The notes beneath the pieces were generated by a model. That model ran no database searches. It saw only the letters and a list, made by a program, of their open reading frames with translations, and was not told the DNA's origin. Shown here in pieces: positions 49,778 to 60,700 of a stretch of 64,000 nt of DNA (position 1 is the stretch's first letter; every line of letters starts with the position of its first letter). The stretch is from Aculops lycopersici (lineage: Eukaryota > Arthropoda > Arachnida > Trombidiformes > Eriophyidae). The stretch covers positions 7,155,433 through 7,219,432 of the forward strand of contig WNKI01000001.1 in the NCBI GenBank assembly GCA_015350385.1, given 5' to 3'. Both the position numbers and the translations under genes were made by a program.

Positions 49778-50998
49778 ATAGCAGCAGTAGTAGTGACAAC
49801 AATGAAGTCAATGATTGTTGGCCTCTTACCAGTGCTACAGCGCAAAGTGGTTGCTGTTGTCGTGGACGACGTCTCTCGATGATTTGATGCCATGAATGAT
49901 GGATCAGCCAATTGACTACGTTGCAGCTTCATATTCTCACCAAACAGCTACAACAAACAGGGGGAAAATGTCACCAGAACGCTGCTCACTTTCGCCCAAA
50001 CTTTTAAGCCTTGATGATATACCGAGGGCAAACTTACAGGCGCCCCATTCACACAACCACCGGTCAGCTCACTCAAAGCAAGCGGCGGCGATGGTGGGCC
50101 CGTCCAGGTTACGCCCGTCGCGATGTCTCCCCCAGTAGTTGTTTCGATGATTGCGATACCAAACAAACTAAACACCTGCAGCTCCTCTCAGTTGGGCGGG
50201 CCAAATTGAGAACTTTCAACCACCGGCAACTATGGCGTAAGAGGAGGAAGTTAATCTTATCTTCTGTTCGAGTTGGTCGGCAAATTCTCATGACATCATA
50301 AACCTCTGGCCAGTTGTTTCTCTCTGCAAAACTTCGGGGACAACCAGCGGCGAGGAGCGATGGACAAACAGCGAACCGGAGGGCCGCCAGCTGCGCAACT
50401 TGTTGCCACATTCAAGCTGACAACTGACTTTTCGCAGTTGACACACTACCAACAAATGAGCAACGCAAAGATGGACAGGGAAAGAGAGGAAGCAAGAGAT
50501 AAAGATAGCACCGGAAATGGGCGCAACTGGACCAGCGTTTCCTCGCTGCCAGCGCAGCGACATTGACCAATGGAAAAGTTGTGAATGGACAGGGGAAAAC
50601 TTTCTCTCGTGTTGCGGTTCTCGGCAAAGGGGAAGGCAAGTGGCACAAACAGTAAGCAGTGAGGCGCCGGAAGAGGCAATAAAAACGTTCGTTCACCTGG
50701 CAGCGATGGCGGCAGCGGCGACCGTGAACCACGCAACAAGTTGGCGTTGATCGATAATACAAAGCAGAGAGATGGTTGCACGCAACTTATTAAGCCAAAC
50801 CTACTCATGTGCATCTCTCGAATGGAATTGAACCAAACAGGCACACAACACTAGGTTCACTAACCAATCAAAGAACAACCATTACGACACTCAATGATGA
50901 ATGACGATTGCAAAGAGAAATTTGTACAGACACTTTGAGCTGGTGCAAAAACTAAACTGTTGATTGAACTACTACTACAACCACAACTACCACTACAT

Positions 50999-51026
50999 CT
51001 ACTACTACTACTACTACTACTACTAC
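50999..51026. repeat. (CTA)n microsatellite
   Basis: About nine trinucleotide copies in intergenic DNA. Confidence 0.9.
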
Positions 51027-51408
51027 TTATATTACCTTTTTACTAGTTATAATACTCAAATGGCTGGACGGTGGCAAATGCGCGACAAATGGGGAAGCAA
51101 ACACAGAGAAACGTAGAGTCGCAATATCAATGGAAGGCAAACAGGTGATCCTGGCTCCAGGTTTGGTTGATGGTGGTTGTCGGCTAGTGGCATCATTGTG
51201 GTGGTGATTCCGCCGCAACAACCAACTGTCAGACTTTGGAATGAAGACCGGTAAACTCAAACGTGTAAATAGATTGACGACTCGTAGTCTGGATTCACGA
51301 TGATACTCAGCGACGCAGCAACCACAGGTGGTTGATGAAACAAAGCCTCAAGATGAGATGAGGTAGATTGTACAGCAACTAACTATAGCAACTAATTCTT
51401 GTATTAGT

Positions 51409-51414
51409 AATAAA
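51409..51414 (+). promoter_or_regulatory. Plus-strand AATAAA, possible distal Pax poly(A) signal
   Basis: The first clear AATAAA found downstream of the Pax stop, 2.7 kb away. The distance makes the link uncertain. Confidence 0.2.
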
Positions 51415-51571
51415 GTAAAGTAATTGTTTCAGGTTTTTAGAGAGAAATAACACGAATGATGGATTTGTGGAAGGAGAAAATAAATAAAACAAATTAAATC
51501 TTGAATCTAAAACGAACGCATTCTTTCTCGTTAACGGGTGTTATTTTGGTTAGTTGTTAGGTTAGGATAAG

Positions 51572-53581
51572 TTAACATTTCTCAATATTGCTACTATTTG
51601 CGTACTTGCGCTTGAGTCGCTCGATGTTCTTATCGTAAATGGCATTGTTTTCACGGATAAAGGGTATCCTCTTCTGCACATCCTTTGGATCTATGTGCTT
51701 AATACCTGGCGCGTGAACCATGAATCCGTTTCCCACAATCAGCAGGTGATAGTCCTGCAGACAAAGCTCGTACATTTGGCCCATCTTGTCGCGACGCCCG
51801 TCCCAAGAAAGCCGATCATCGTAGAGCGGATCCTCGTTGGTTCCAATGTAGATGGGCTCCCACGAGCTTCGGGATTTATCCCGTTGCGTCACCTCAAAGA
51901 CAACTAACTCGTCGTTGGGCGAGTGATAATTTTCAAGTCCTTGAATGTCGCTCTCAATCCACTTGTCTCGATGGGGAAAGTTTTGGCACGCATCACAGAC
52001 GTATTTGTGGAAAAAGATTGCATCGTTTTGTTTAAATAACTTCCTCAACTCCTCCTTCGTCTTTGGAGCAGTTACATTATCTCGCACCTCAAATAGAGGC
52101 AATGTAAAGGCAAACTTTTTAACTTGTTGATACTCCTCAAGGATATTGTGCCTCTTAATGTATCTCTCAAACATTGAAACCAAGTTGACGCTTGGATAGA
52201 GCTCAATATCTGAGGCGAGGATATAGTGCGTTTGTGCTGCGAGACGGGCTATGTTTCTCAGAACATTGATTGGGTACAACAGGTTGTTTTGTGCTCTGTA
52301 CCCATTGGGATAAAGATCATTCGACCGCCTTAATTTCTGCTCCATCTGTCTTATGGCATCGCCGGGCTCTGGTCCAGCTAATTTGGGACATTGGTCTTGC
52401 TGAGCAAATAGGGAAAAGTGTTCCCAATCTAAGTGTTCCTTTGGATGCTTCACTTGCTCTCCACCTAGTCCATGGTTCTTGGGCCAAACAAAGTGCCAGG
52501 TAATCTTGTCTCGGATGCAAGCGCTAAGTGGGGCAGGTAAACATTGGCGCATATACTTGATTAGTGTAAGTGATACCTCAAACTCTCTACCAGGAGCATA
52601 GATGGCCACTGATAATGGGCCGTCCCAACGTTTACACAACTCCAAAGTGTGATAGATAAACTCGGTTGTTGCTTGAGTGGTTAGGGTTATGCTAGTGTTG
52701 TGATTGAAAGACTTCATTGCTCGAATATAATTGGATACTGTAACATAATTGCCCGAGTCTCTGGTGCCCACTTGCCACCAGGTAACTTGATCTTGGTGGT
52801 TGGATTTTTCCAACAAGCTGGACTCTTGCGAATTGGCAAATTTTTCTCGGTTTGGATAGTGGAAATCATCTATTGGCTCGCCGTCGGCATCGAGTTGCTG
52901 TTGCATCTTCTTCGACTTGACCACCGACGACAGGTAATTCTCGTACTTGGGTCGCTTCTGTGGATCGGCTACTGCAACAGGTGGTGGTGAAACAGCTACT
53001 CCATTGTGTAATGGACTTTGAGCTGCTGGCCATTTCTTCACACTAGTTGTTGATGATGATGATGTCTGGCTAACTATTTGATTGCTATCGATATCATTTG
53101 AAGGTTGAGATTCTTTGGCACTTGGAGCAGCTCGCGGCAACATGGTCGTTGCAACCTGTAACTCCTGCTTGCCAACTGAGGTCAACGACTCTGTCGTTAA
53201 CTCGCGGCCTTCAATTTGATGGTGATATGGGTGCTGTTGCTGACTATGGTGATGATGAGAATTAGACTTGGACGTTCGGTCATTGGTTGAAAGTTGAGCC
53301 ATAAAAATGAGGAACAAAACAATAGCAACTGTATAGAGGATCAATCTTAGGTGTTTCAATCCAAATTTGCCAGGTGAGTGATGGGATTGCCGACGATGTA
53401 GCGACGGAGTTGAGGTACTATGATGAAATTGAGCTGGTGATATCAATCGATCCATGTGAATATCGTGCTCAGTTCTAATCTCGTCATCCTCAATATCATC
53501 CTCTTCATCTAATCTATTGTTGTAATGGTCCACTAGCTCCGGCGCCAGTGGCCTGTATGAAACTCGGTCCTTGATAGACAT
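51572..53581 (-). CDS. B4GAT1: Beta-1,4-glucuronyltransferase 1-like protein (GT49)
   Basis: In the family, B4GAT1 transfers glucuronic acid to xylose on O-mannosyl glycans of alpha-dystroglycan, priming LARGE-type extension in the Golgi. The protein has 669 residues. It has a 77-residue cytosolic tail, one signal-anchor helix (about 78-97, type II), a disordered His/Gln/Ser stem to about 265 and a GT49 catalytic domain (about 270-660). Diagnostic segments are LLYPINVLRNIARLAAQTHY (444-463 region), the metal-binding ASDIELYPS (456-464) and FMVHAPGIKH (630-639). The metal motif is DIE (458-460) rather than strict DXD. Arthropods have several GT49 paralogues, so orthology to B4GAT1 itself is not certain. 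The coding sequence is a single exon. Human B4GAT1 is about 415 residues; the excess is tail and stem. Confidence 0.87.
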   Translation of the reverse strand: MSIKDRVSYRPLAPELVDHYNNRLDEEDDIEDDEIRTEHDIHMDRLISPAQFHHSTSTPSLHRRQSHHSPGKFGLKHLRLILYTVAIVLFLIFMAQLSTNDRTSKSNSHHHHSQQQHPYHHQIEGRELTTESLTSVGKQELQVATTMLPRAAPSAKESQPSNDIDSNQIVSQTSSSSTTSVKKWPAAQSPLHNGVAVSPPPVAVADPQKRPKYENYLSSVVKSKKMQQQLDADGEPIDDFHYPNREKFANSQESSLLEKSNHQDQVTWWQVGTRDSGNYVTVSNYIRAMKSFNHNTSITLTTQATTEFIYHTLELCKRWDGPLSVAIYAPGREFEVSLTLIKYMRQCLPAPLSACIRDKITWHFVWPKNHGLGGEQVKHPKEHLDWEHFSLFAQQDQCPKLAGPEPGDAIRQMEQKLRRSNDLYPNGYRAQNNLLYPINVLRNIARLAAQTHYILASDIELYPSVNLVSMFERYIKRHNILEEYQQVKKFAFTLPLFEVRDNVTAPKTKEELRKLFKQNDAIFFHKYVCDACQNFPHRDKWIESDIQGLENYHSPNDELVVFEVTQRDKSRSSWEPIYIGTNEDPLYDDRLSWDGRRDKMGQMYELCLQDYHLLIVGNGFMVHAPGIKHIDPKDVQKRIPFIRENNAIYDKNIERLKRKYANSSNIEKC

Positions 53582-56500
53582 TTTGTTTGTTGTTACAGAT
53601 GCGAATGAACGTGCTCATAAAGTTTTTTCTTTGTGAAACTTGATCACCAATTTTGCTAATACTTCTTCAGAGTTTTCCTTTCTTAAAGCAACTTCTCAAG
53701 AGTTACGTGAATTTATTGCACATGAATATATTATTGTGTTTGAATATAAATAGTTATAATAGTTTGGTTAGGTATAATAATAACAAGTGATATAATGGAA
53801 GATAGAGGTTTGTTGTTGACTCCACTTGTTGCTGGAACTTGGAAGCCGTTGTAGGCGCGCGAAATTGATCCCTGGCTTGAAACTCGCGTGCGTGAAAACA
53901 ATAATATAACGTGATGCGGTGCGCTTCCTCCTATTGGCTAAAAATTCAGGCGACAACAATCGATTGCTGTGCAGCTTGTTGTGAGATGGCATCAACAAAG
54001 GTAGCATATGTTATAATATAACAGTATAAAACAATATAATTTGATACACTCGATACATCTGATTATGACAATGAGAGCCGGCGATGCTAATTGGCCGTCT
54101 CATTGGCCGAAAAGTAAATGTATTCACAGACAGTGTAAGCTCTTGCTCACGTTTTGCATGCGGCGGCGACCGCCGCAGCTGCTGCTTTCCATGGTACAGG
54201 TTTTTTGCCGCACCACCACCACCACACGGCTTCACAGAGAGCAACTTTTTTGACCGTCCGGCAAGCGGACCGGCAAGCTAGTTAGCTGGATGGATGTATC
54301 TCCTATGGCCAGTGCGCGACCACAAGCAACAAGTGGCCACTGGAGACAGGTTCTGTAGACTAAGGCTACTCACTCACGACGTCTCGTTATGTTTCCTATG
54401 ACGCCCCTCATCTCTATCTCGCACTTGATTGTGCACTTGTCTTTTGCTTAGGCAAAAAAGGTTGCCAATTCTTTCAAGAGGAAAACTGATGCACTTTAAG
54501 GGTAAAGTGAGGCAAAAACTTAACATCATCTCTGTCGATTGCACTGATGACGACGCTGACTACTCAACTCTAGCTAGCAACCACTTGTTGAATGTCATGA
54601 TTCTGCCGATCTAAGGAGATGACGCCAATTGCAGTAGCAGAGTGTCGAGTCGTCGAACCTTTAAGGGTCCTGTGAGGCTCGTTAGTCAGGCGGTCGATAG
54701 GAAAACGTCGGTAAGACACCCGGCTCGCCGCCAACGGTTGGCTAGCAAGTTATCGGCCAACTGTTGTTGGCGTGACGCAACTGTTTGATGCATTATATTA
54801 TATCGCCCACTAGCTAGCTAGTTGGTGGCGGCGGCGAGCCATTCATTCAGGTAGCAGGTAGAAGTTGTAGAAGTTGTAGAATCGTTTGCACACTCCTAGC
54901 TGCTAGCCAGCAACTTGACTTAGGGAGGGAGAGCTCGGTTAAAGCCGTAAAAAAAGGTGGCCACAGGTAGGCAACGGATGCCGATCGTGTGACGCTCGCT
55001 AGTGAGTTGCAGCAGTTGCAGTAGCAGTAGCAAGCCAATATTAGTTCCAACAAGTGGCTAGATTTTGAAGACACAAGCTAAGCCCTCAGCACAGCGGGTG
55101 TACCTGTAGGAGGTAATGGTCTTGCCAGGAAGGTAAAAAGGCATCGGCTTGTTTTAGGTGCAAAACGGCGCAAAACATCGGGAGCAGCCACGAAGCGGGA
55201 GAGAGATAGAGAGGAAGACAGTAGCCGCATTGGAAGAGGTGGAGGCGGAATGCGTTTGAGGCATCGACATTAAATGCATTCAACAATGGGAACGAATATA
55301 TATTAGTGTACAGAGAAATGGTTCTGTTCTCCGGAGAGTCGTAGCTTCGGGAGATTGAACCTCGGAGCAGCTGGATGAACACTTTCCAAAATTTTCATGC
55401 TCATCAAGCGGTTGGTTAGTTGTTAGATTAATCGCAATAATAAAGTCGTTGCTTGGAACTAGCTAAATTTACTCTATTTTACACTGACTCAAATCGTGAT
55501 ATCAACTGACGAGCCGGAGCTACCCACGCGCTCGCCTCCGGAGTTTTCAGCCAGCTGGCCACTTGTTGCTCAAGCCATCGCAGACTGACCCCTACCTGTT
55601 GTTAGCGCCACCACTATTGAAGCTACTGTTCTTCTTTGAATGCAGCTCAACCTCCCGAGTCACATCTCAGATCGACAGGCGGTTGATTTGCCTACGTTGT
55701 TGTTGTTTTTATCCCGGTTATCTGCCTCCTTTGTTTGGATTCGTTTGACTAGACTAGCTAAATATAAAACGAAATGGATGATTCGCTAACAAGTTCCATT
55801 CAACTTCAAATTCAAATGGAACTTCGAATGTTTAAGCGATGACCAGGTAGAGCGATCAAGCGGTAGGCGCATGGTTGCAAAAGCTAATCGATAATTTCCT
55901 TTGGTCAAAACGTAACGCCGCACTTCCGCATTCATTCCACGTCTCCTTTTAGATAGATTTGGATCAACCACTTGCTCGCTTGGTCGGTTTTTGCTCGCAA
56001 CGCATGTAATCATTAAGCAGCTTAAGTGACCGGCACCCAGGTGAGCGAAAATTATATTACCTGCTCGCACTGAATCCAAATGGTAAGCTAACTGGTTGGC
56101 CTGATAAACGCTGTGCGCTCTTTATGGCCGTAAACTGGTGTTCGTCCAGTTGGCCAGTCGGCCGGCCGGTTGGCTACGACAGCAACCCGCTCGCTTACTC
56201 ACCAATTGAGAGTCTGCGGCTATCACGACGACAGGTTAACGACGACGTCGACAACAACAACATTAGCGACTGTAACGGTAGTGGCGGCGGTATAGACGTC
56301 AAGTCGGACAAGACGTCTTGCCAAGATCAGGAAACCGGACGACAGTGGCAAGCTAGCTGAGCTACGGGCGTCAAGGATGAAGGGTCGAGTTGCTGCATAA
56401 ATTCGTATAGTTGGAGTCTAAAAGATAGATGGAGCAAAGAGAGAAACGGGGAAAGTGCTTGGTTGAATTGAAGTTGAAATTGAATTTAGTTGGACAACTT

Positions 56501-56611
56501 GAAGTTGCGCCCGCGGCAATTGCAGCGACCTGTGGATGGTCGCCTCTACTCTAGCGAACTTCATTTCCTCAGCCTCTCGATAGTCGTGGCTGGACACGAA
56601 AATCGAGAAAG
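53582..56611. other. Intergenic region between the GT49 gene and the 56.6-kb gene
   Basis: The first 100 or so bases upstream of 53581 are A/T-rich and probably the GT49 5'UTR. A copy of CCACTTGTTG lies at 53822, and others at 54327, 54583, 55049 and 55558. An inverted-repeat-flanked segment occurs at 54721-54840. Frames up to 98 codons show nothing recognisable. Confidence 0.5.
54721..54840. repeat. Imperfect inverted-repeat element, about 120 bp
   Basis: GGCTCGCCGCC (54721-54731) is mirrored exactly by GGCGGCGAGCC (54830-54840). Just inside, GGTTGGCTAGCAAGT and CACTAGCTAGCTAGTTGGTG are partially complementary. The terminal inverted arrangement resembles a small non-autonomous element, but no target duplication or second copy was recognised. 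Confidence 0.3.
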
Positions 56612-56617
56612 TTTATT
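56612..56617 (-). promoter_or_regulatory. Candidate poly(A) signal
   Basis: Minus-strand AATAAA about 40 bases past the stop codon of the 56.6-kb gene. This would make a very short 3'UTR. Confidence 0.3.
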
Positions 56618-56655
56618 GTTACTGTCGCGTCTCGTCAGTTGTCCGGTCAACCAAC

Positions 56656-57687
56656 TCAAACTTCCGTTTGGTAATTCAACAGGTCGTCCCTCTTGCTTCT
56701 GCTGGTTGGCAATTGATGTTGCTGTTGTTGGTGGTGTGGCAGCATTTGCATGCCGCCGACTTGTTGCTGCTGCTGCTGCTCTAAGACTTGCGGTCGCCCG
56801 AGGGCCGGAAGTTGCGTCTGCTGGTTCGGCGCGCCGACGATCACTTGTTGATGGCGTGATTGTTGCTGTTGATGTTGTTGTTGAGGCACAGTGGGCAAAC
56901 CTGGAGCGTAGGATGGAGCAAACACACGGCTCGTGGCCGCCTGGCGCAAGCGCAAGGCATAAGTGGCGTCCTCGTCGTCGTAGGTGTCCATCATTGTCGC
57001 CGGCCTTGGTGACATGACAACTTGTTGCTGCTGATTGCATGGTGCTTGTATGATTTGGCTGCTCGTTTGCGATGTTGGTCTAACCAAATATTGAACGGGC
57101 GGCGAAACCATCATTGGCGAGTTATATTGAGGCATACCCCCGAGGCCCGTGGGACTAACTACTGTTTGCGGACTGTGAGCGACTGAGATACTAGGTGGCG
57201 CCGTCATTCTAATGAAAGATCTCGGCTGCGGCGGCGCTGGACCTGTCATCGCAGGCGAGTGGATTTGACTAGCAATGGGTGAGCTCATCTTGTATAAGCC
57301 GCTACCAACAGGTAGTTGTTGCATAAGTCTCGCCGAAGTCGTTGGCGGAACCATTCGTTGATTGTAGAGTTGCTGCTGAACCGGAAGTTGCTGCTGCTGT
57401 TGCATGGGACTCGAGACGCCTGAGTTTGAGTCGAGCTCTGGATCGCCGCGAACTGCGTAGATGGCGGCACTGCTCTCCAACTTCCGCATATCCGGTGACT
57501 CGCCACTCAACCGACTGGTGCTCCCGCTACCCATTGAGTCGGGCGAACCTACTTGTCGTCGCAACAGATCGCTTGCCGGCACCGCAGTTGAGTTTGAGGC
57601 CAACGAGGAGACAGACTCAAAAGACCTAATGCTAGTTCTATCATTGAAATGAACTCTCTTTGCCGAGCTTGCGCCAGTTGGTTGCTC

Positions 57688-57722
<35 letters not shown>

Positions 57723-60700
57723 GCTGCTGCTGCTGGTCGTGTTCACCACGGAATCCCGACGAGGACCCGGCCGCGATGGGCGAGAGTGGGCGCGCCGGTT
57801 CAGCTGGCTGGTTGTAGCCAAGTCCAACAAGTGGCCCCTGGCTGCCACTACTTGCAATCAGCGATGGACGAGCTATAGGAGTTGATTGGCTGTCCGAGGA
57901 GTCGCTTGATAGTTGGTGTTGCATTTGTTGTTGTCTCCTCAAAATACTTTGCAAAACTCCACTTGAACTTGTGGGCGCTAAGCGGCCAGTTGCGTTACCT
58001 GTTTGGTTTTGGCCCAAATTTTGGGCGTTCAAGTTTAGTTGCTGGTTAACCGTATAGCTTAAGGATGGCGAGGAAACGGACGAAGCGATTGCAGAGTCGT
58101 CATTGCTTGACGTGGCCATAGGTCCAAAGTCCGGTGACCTAGGACTCGTGACTCGCAATGGCGATCTCAGCTGAGTTTGCTGCTGGACTCTGGTTGCCGT
58201 TGTGGTCACCGTGGCCGCCACCTCCACCGATCTTTGAACCTGTCTCTCAATAAGCTGGGGCCGCATGGCCACAGGTGGTTGTCGGGTAGTCGTTTGAGGT
58301 TGGGTTTGTGGTGGTGGTGGTGGTTGTTGTTGTCGTGGTTGCTGTTGCTGTTGTTGCTGTGATTGTGCAACAGGTGGTGATCCAGTAATAGGTCTCCTAG
58401 GCTCCGAGGCAAGTGGCTTACCAGCACTTCGCTGTGGCACTTCCTGCTCTCGCTCCTCCTGCTTCTCGACAATGGCATAGTCCAACTTTGGCGCTGTCTT
58501 CTCGCGTACAACCAGCTTCATTAGCGCCGGATGGCTACCTGTTGCTGTGCCAATGTCCGATCTTGGTACTGGACTCATGGTCCTGCGGTTTTGCATTAAA
58601 AGCTCACTTCCTCCGGTGGACCCGCCAGATCCAATTCGACGGCCAGCGTCGGGAGGTGCCGAAGTCAACGAGGCCAAGCTGGAATTGGATCTGCGCCATT
58701 TGGTGCTTGGCACATAGAGTTGATCACTGTGCTTCTGTTGGTACCTGTCGGCCAATAGATCCAAATTTGTCGAGGCAAAACTCTTGGGCCTAACCGGAAG
58801 TCGGCCAGTCTTTGCGCTCGCGTCACTCAGGGGCTCAGTTTTCCACAAGCGATCGTTGAACAGGCGCTCACTCATTTCCGGCGGCACTGGGCTCTTCGAG
58901 GGACTCTCCCTTTTTGTTGTGAGCGGGGTCAGTGTTATTGATGTTGTTGCTGCTGTTGCACTCGATGGTAAATGAGTTGTCGTTGGTGTCGGTCCCTTCC
59001 AGTCGGTGGTCATGGGTTTCTTCGTTGGTGTGGTTGTTTCTGTTATTAGAGGTGGGCGAGCAGAGGTTGATGATAGAACCCGCCTGTTAACTATGCTGCT
59101 ACTTGTTTCCATCCTAGGCTGCCTATCTGATTGATGTCTCTGAAGCTGACTTGACGCAGGATAATCTGGGACGATGTCAGCTTTGCCATTGGTGGTGGTG
59201 GTGCTGCTAATGTTGCTCTGGTACCCTTCTCGCTTCGCTGACACACCCAGAGGCTCGTCCAAATTTGCTCTGGCCAAACGTCGCAAATAGTCGACTCTCT
59301 TTCGGAACTCGTCGTCTGCAGTCCGCTCAAATTTTGGCAACTCCACTGCTTGAGTAGGCGCCATTTTTGTTTGTTGTTGCCTAGTCGTTTGGCGCTCCTC
59401 GCTCAGTGCTCGGCGCGACACTTGTGGATTCGACAGGGTCGACTTCCGCTCCGCAAGACGAGTGGTGGGTTTGGGCGGCGACTGAGGTTGTAGCTGTTGT
59501 TGGTTTCTTATAGTTGAATAGTTTGAATAGCTACTTGGATTCGTAGATTCGGTTTGGTGAACTTGAGCCGATTGTCTAACAGATGGTTGGCTTGTGGATC
59601 GCCAGTACCCCTTGCGAGTGTCGCGCTTAATATCAGCTGACCGCGACGAGCTGTTGTTGTCCGAAAACTCGAGTGGCGGACTAATGCTACTGGAATTTCT
59701 CAACTCAACCCGCTCGTTTGTTAGGTCCATCCGACGATCCACTTGCTGAGTGGTCGTTCCGTCGGGTGACCTGAGACGCTCGCGTTGCCACCTCTCCTCA
59801 GTGTCAACTCTCCTCTTGTTTCCCTGAGGATCGTATTGCATCTCGCTCCTCATCTGACTTCCGCTTGACTTGTGCGGTTTTCCATCGCCATAAGAGGCAA
59901 TCAGTTCGCCTGTTTCAAGTGGATTCTTGTGGTGCACAGTCGAACTCTCATTCTTGAACACCTGCCCGCGGATCTCCTTCGATTGCGTCACATGCGACAC
60001 TCGCTCCTTTGGTTCGCGCATCTTATCTTTCAGCTGCCTAACCATTTGCTCAACCTCCTCAGTATCCCGACGAATCTCACTCAAGTCTCTCAATCCCGGC
60101 GACGAGCCTCTTCCCAGTTCCCGAGCTTGACCCTGATTCTGACTAGGTTGCTGAGCTCGAGGGCCGGAAGTGGCGTGAGGTCTGGCAGTTTCAACCGGTT
60201 GTTGTTGGTAGTGCCTCCTATTTGGCGCCAAAACCTCGCTTGAATTTGAGCGTCTCGAGTCGGCCAACATTGGAGGCGGGGCCACTTGTTGTTGGTGGTG
60301 GTGAGAAGACTGCTCTCGATACAACTGCTCCCGATGGCGCGGCGCAACAGGTGGCCGCTGACCGCAGGCCTCTTCGCTTGGCACTTGTTGCTGCGGCTGG
60401 CTTAATTTGTAGCAATTTGAACTAGTAGGCGAACTGGCCACCTGTTGATTGTAGCTAGACGACCGGATTGACCCGCTCGACCGGAAGTGGCCACGATTAA
60501 GGAAGGGATTCTCCTCAATCAGCTGCCTTCTGGCGGGCGGCAAGGTTTTAGGTCTTACATTTTGTTGATCAGTGACTAAATTGGAAGTAGCCAGTTGCTT
60601 CTCTTGGAATTTTTGGTATTGCTGCTGATGCTGCTGTTGGTGTAATTGACTAGATGAATCGCTACTTGGCACTTGATCTCTGTTTCGGTTCAACCTTAAC

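Larger units (their letters stand above)
48750..51571. other. 3' flank of Pax2/5/8 and intergenic DNA
   Basis: No homeodomain-like frame or other recognisable exon is visible in any frame. The region holds a CGG/GGC-rich patch near 48985-49015, (CAG)n at 49754-49777 and (TAC)n at 50999-51026. Plus-strand AATAAA at 51409-51414 and around 51479-51487 could end a long Pax 3'UTR, which would then converge with the minus-strand glycosyltransferase gene. Confidence 0.5.
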
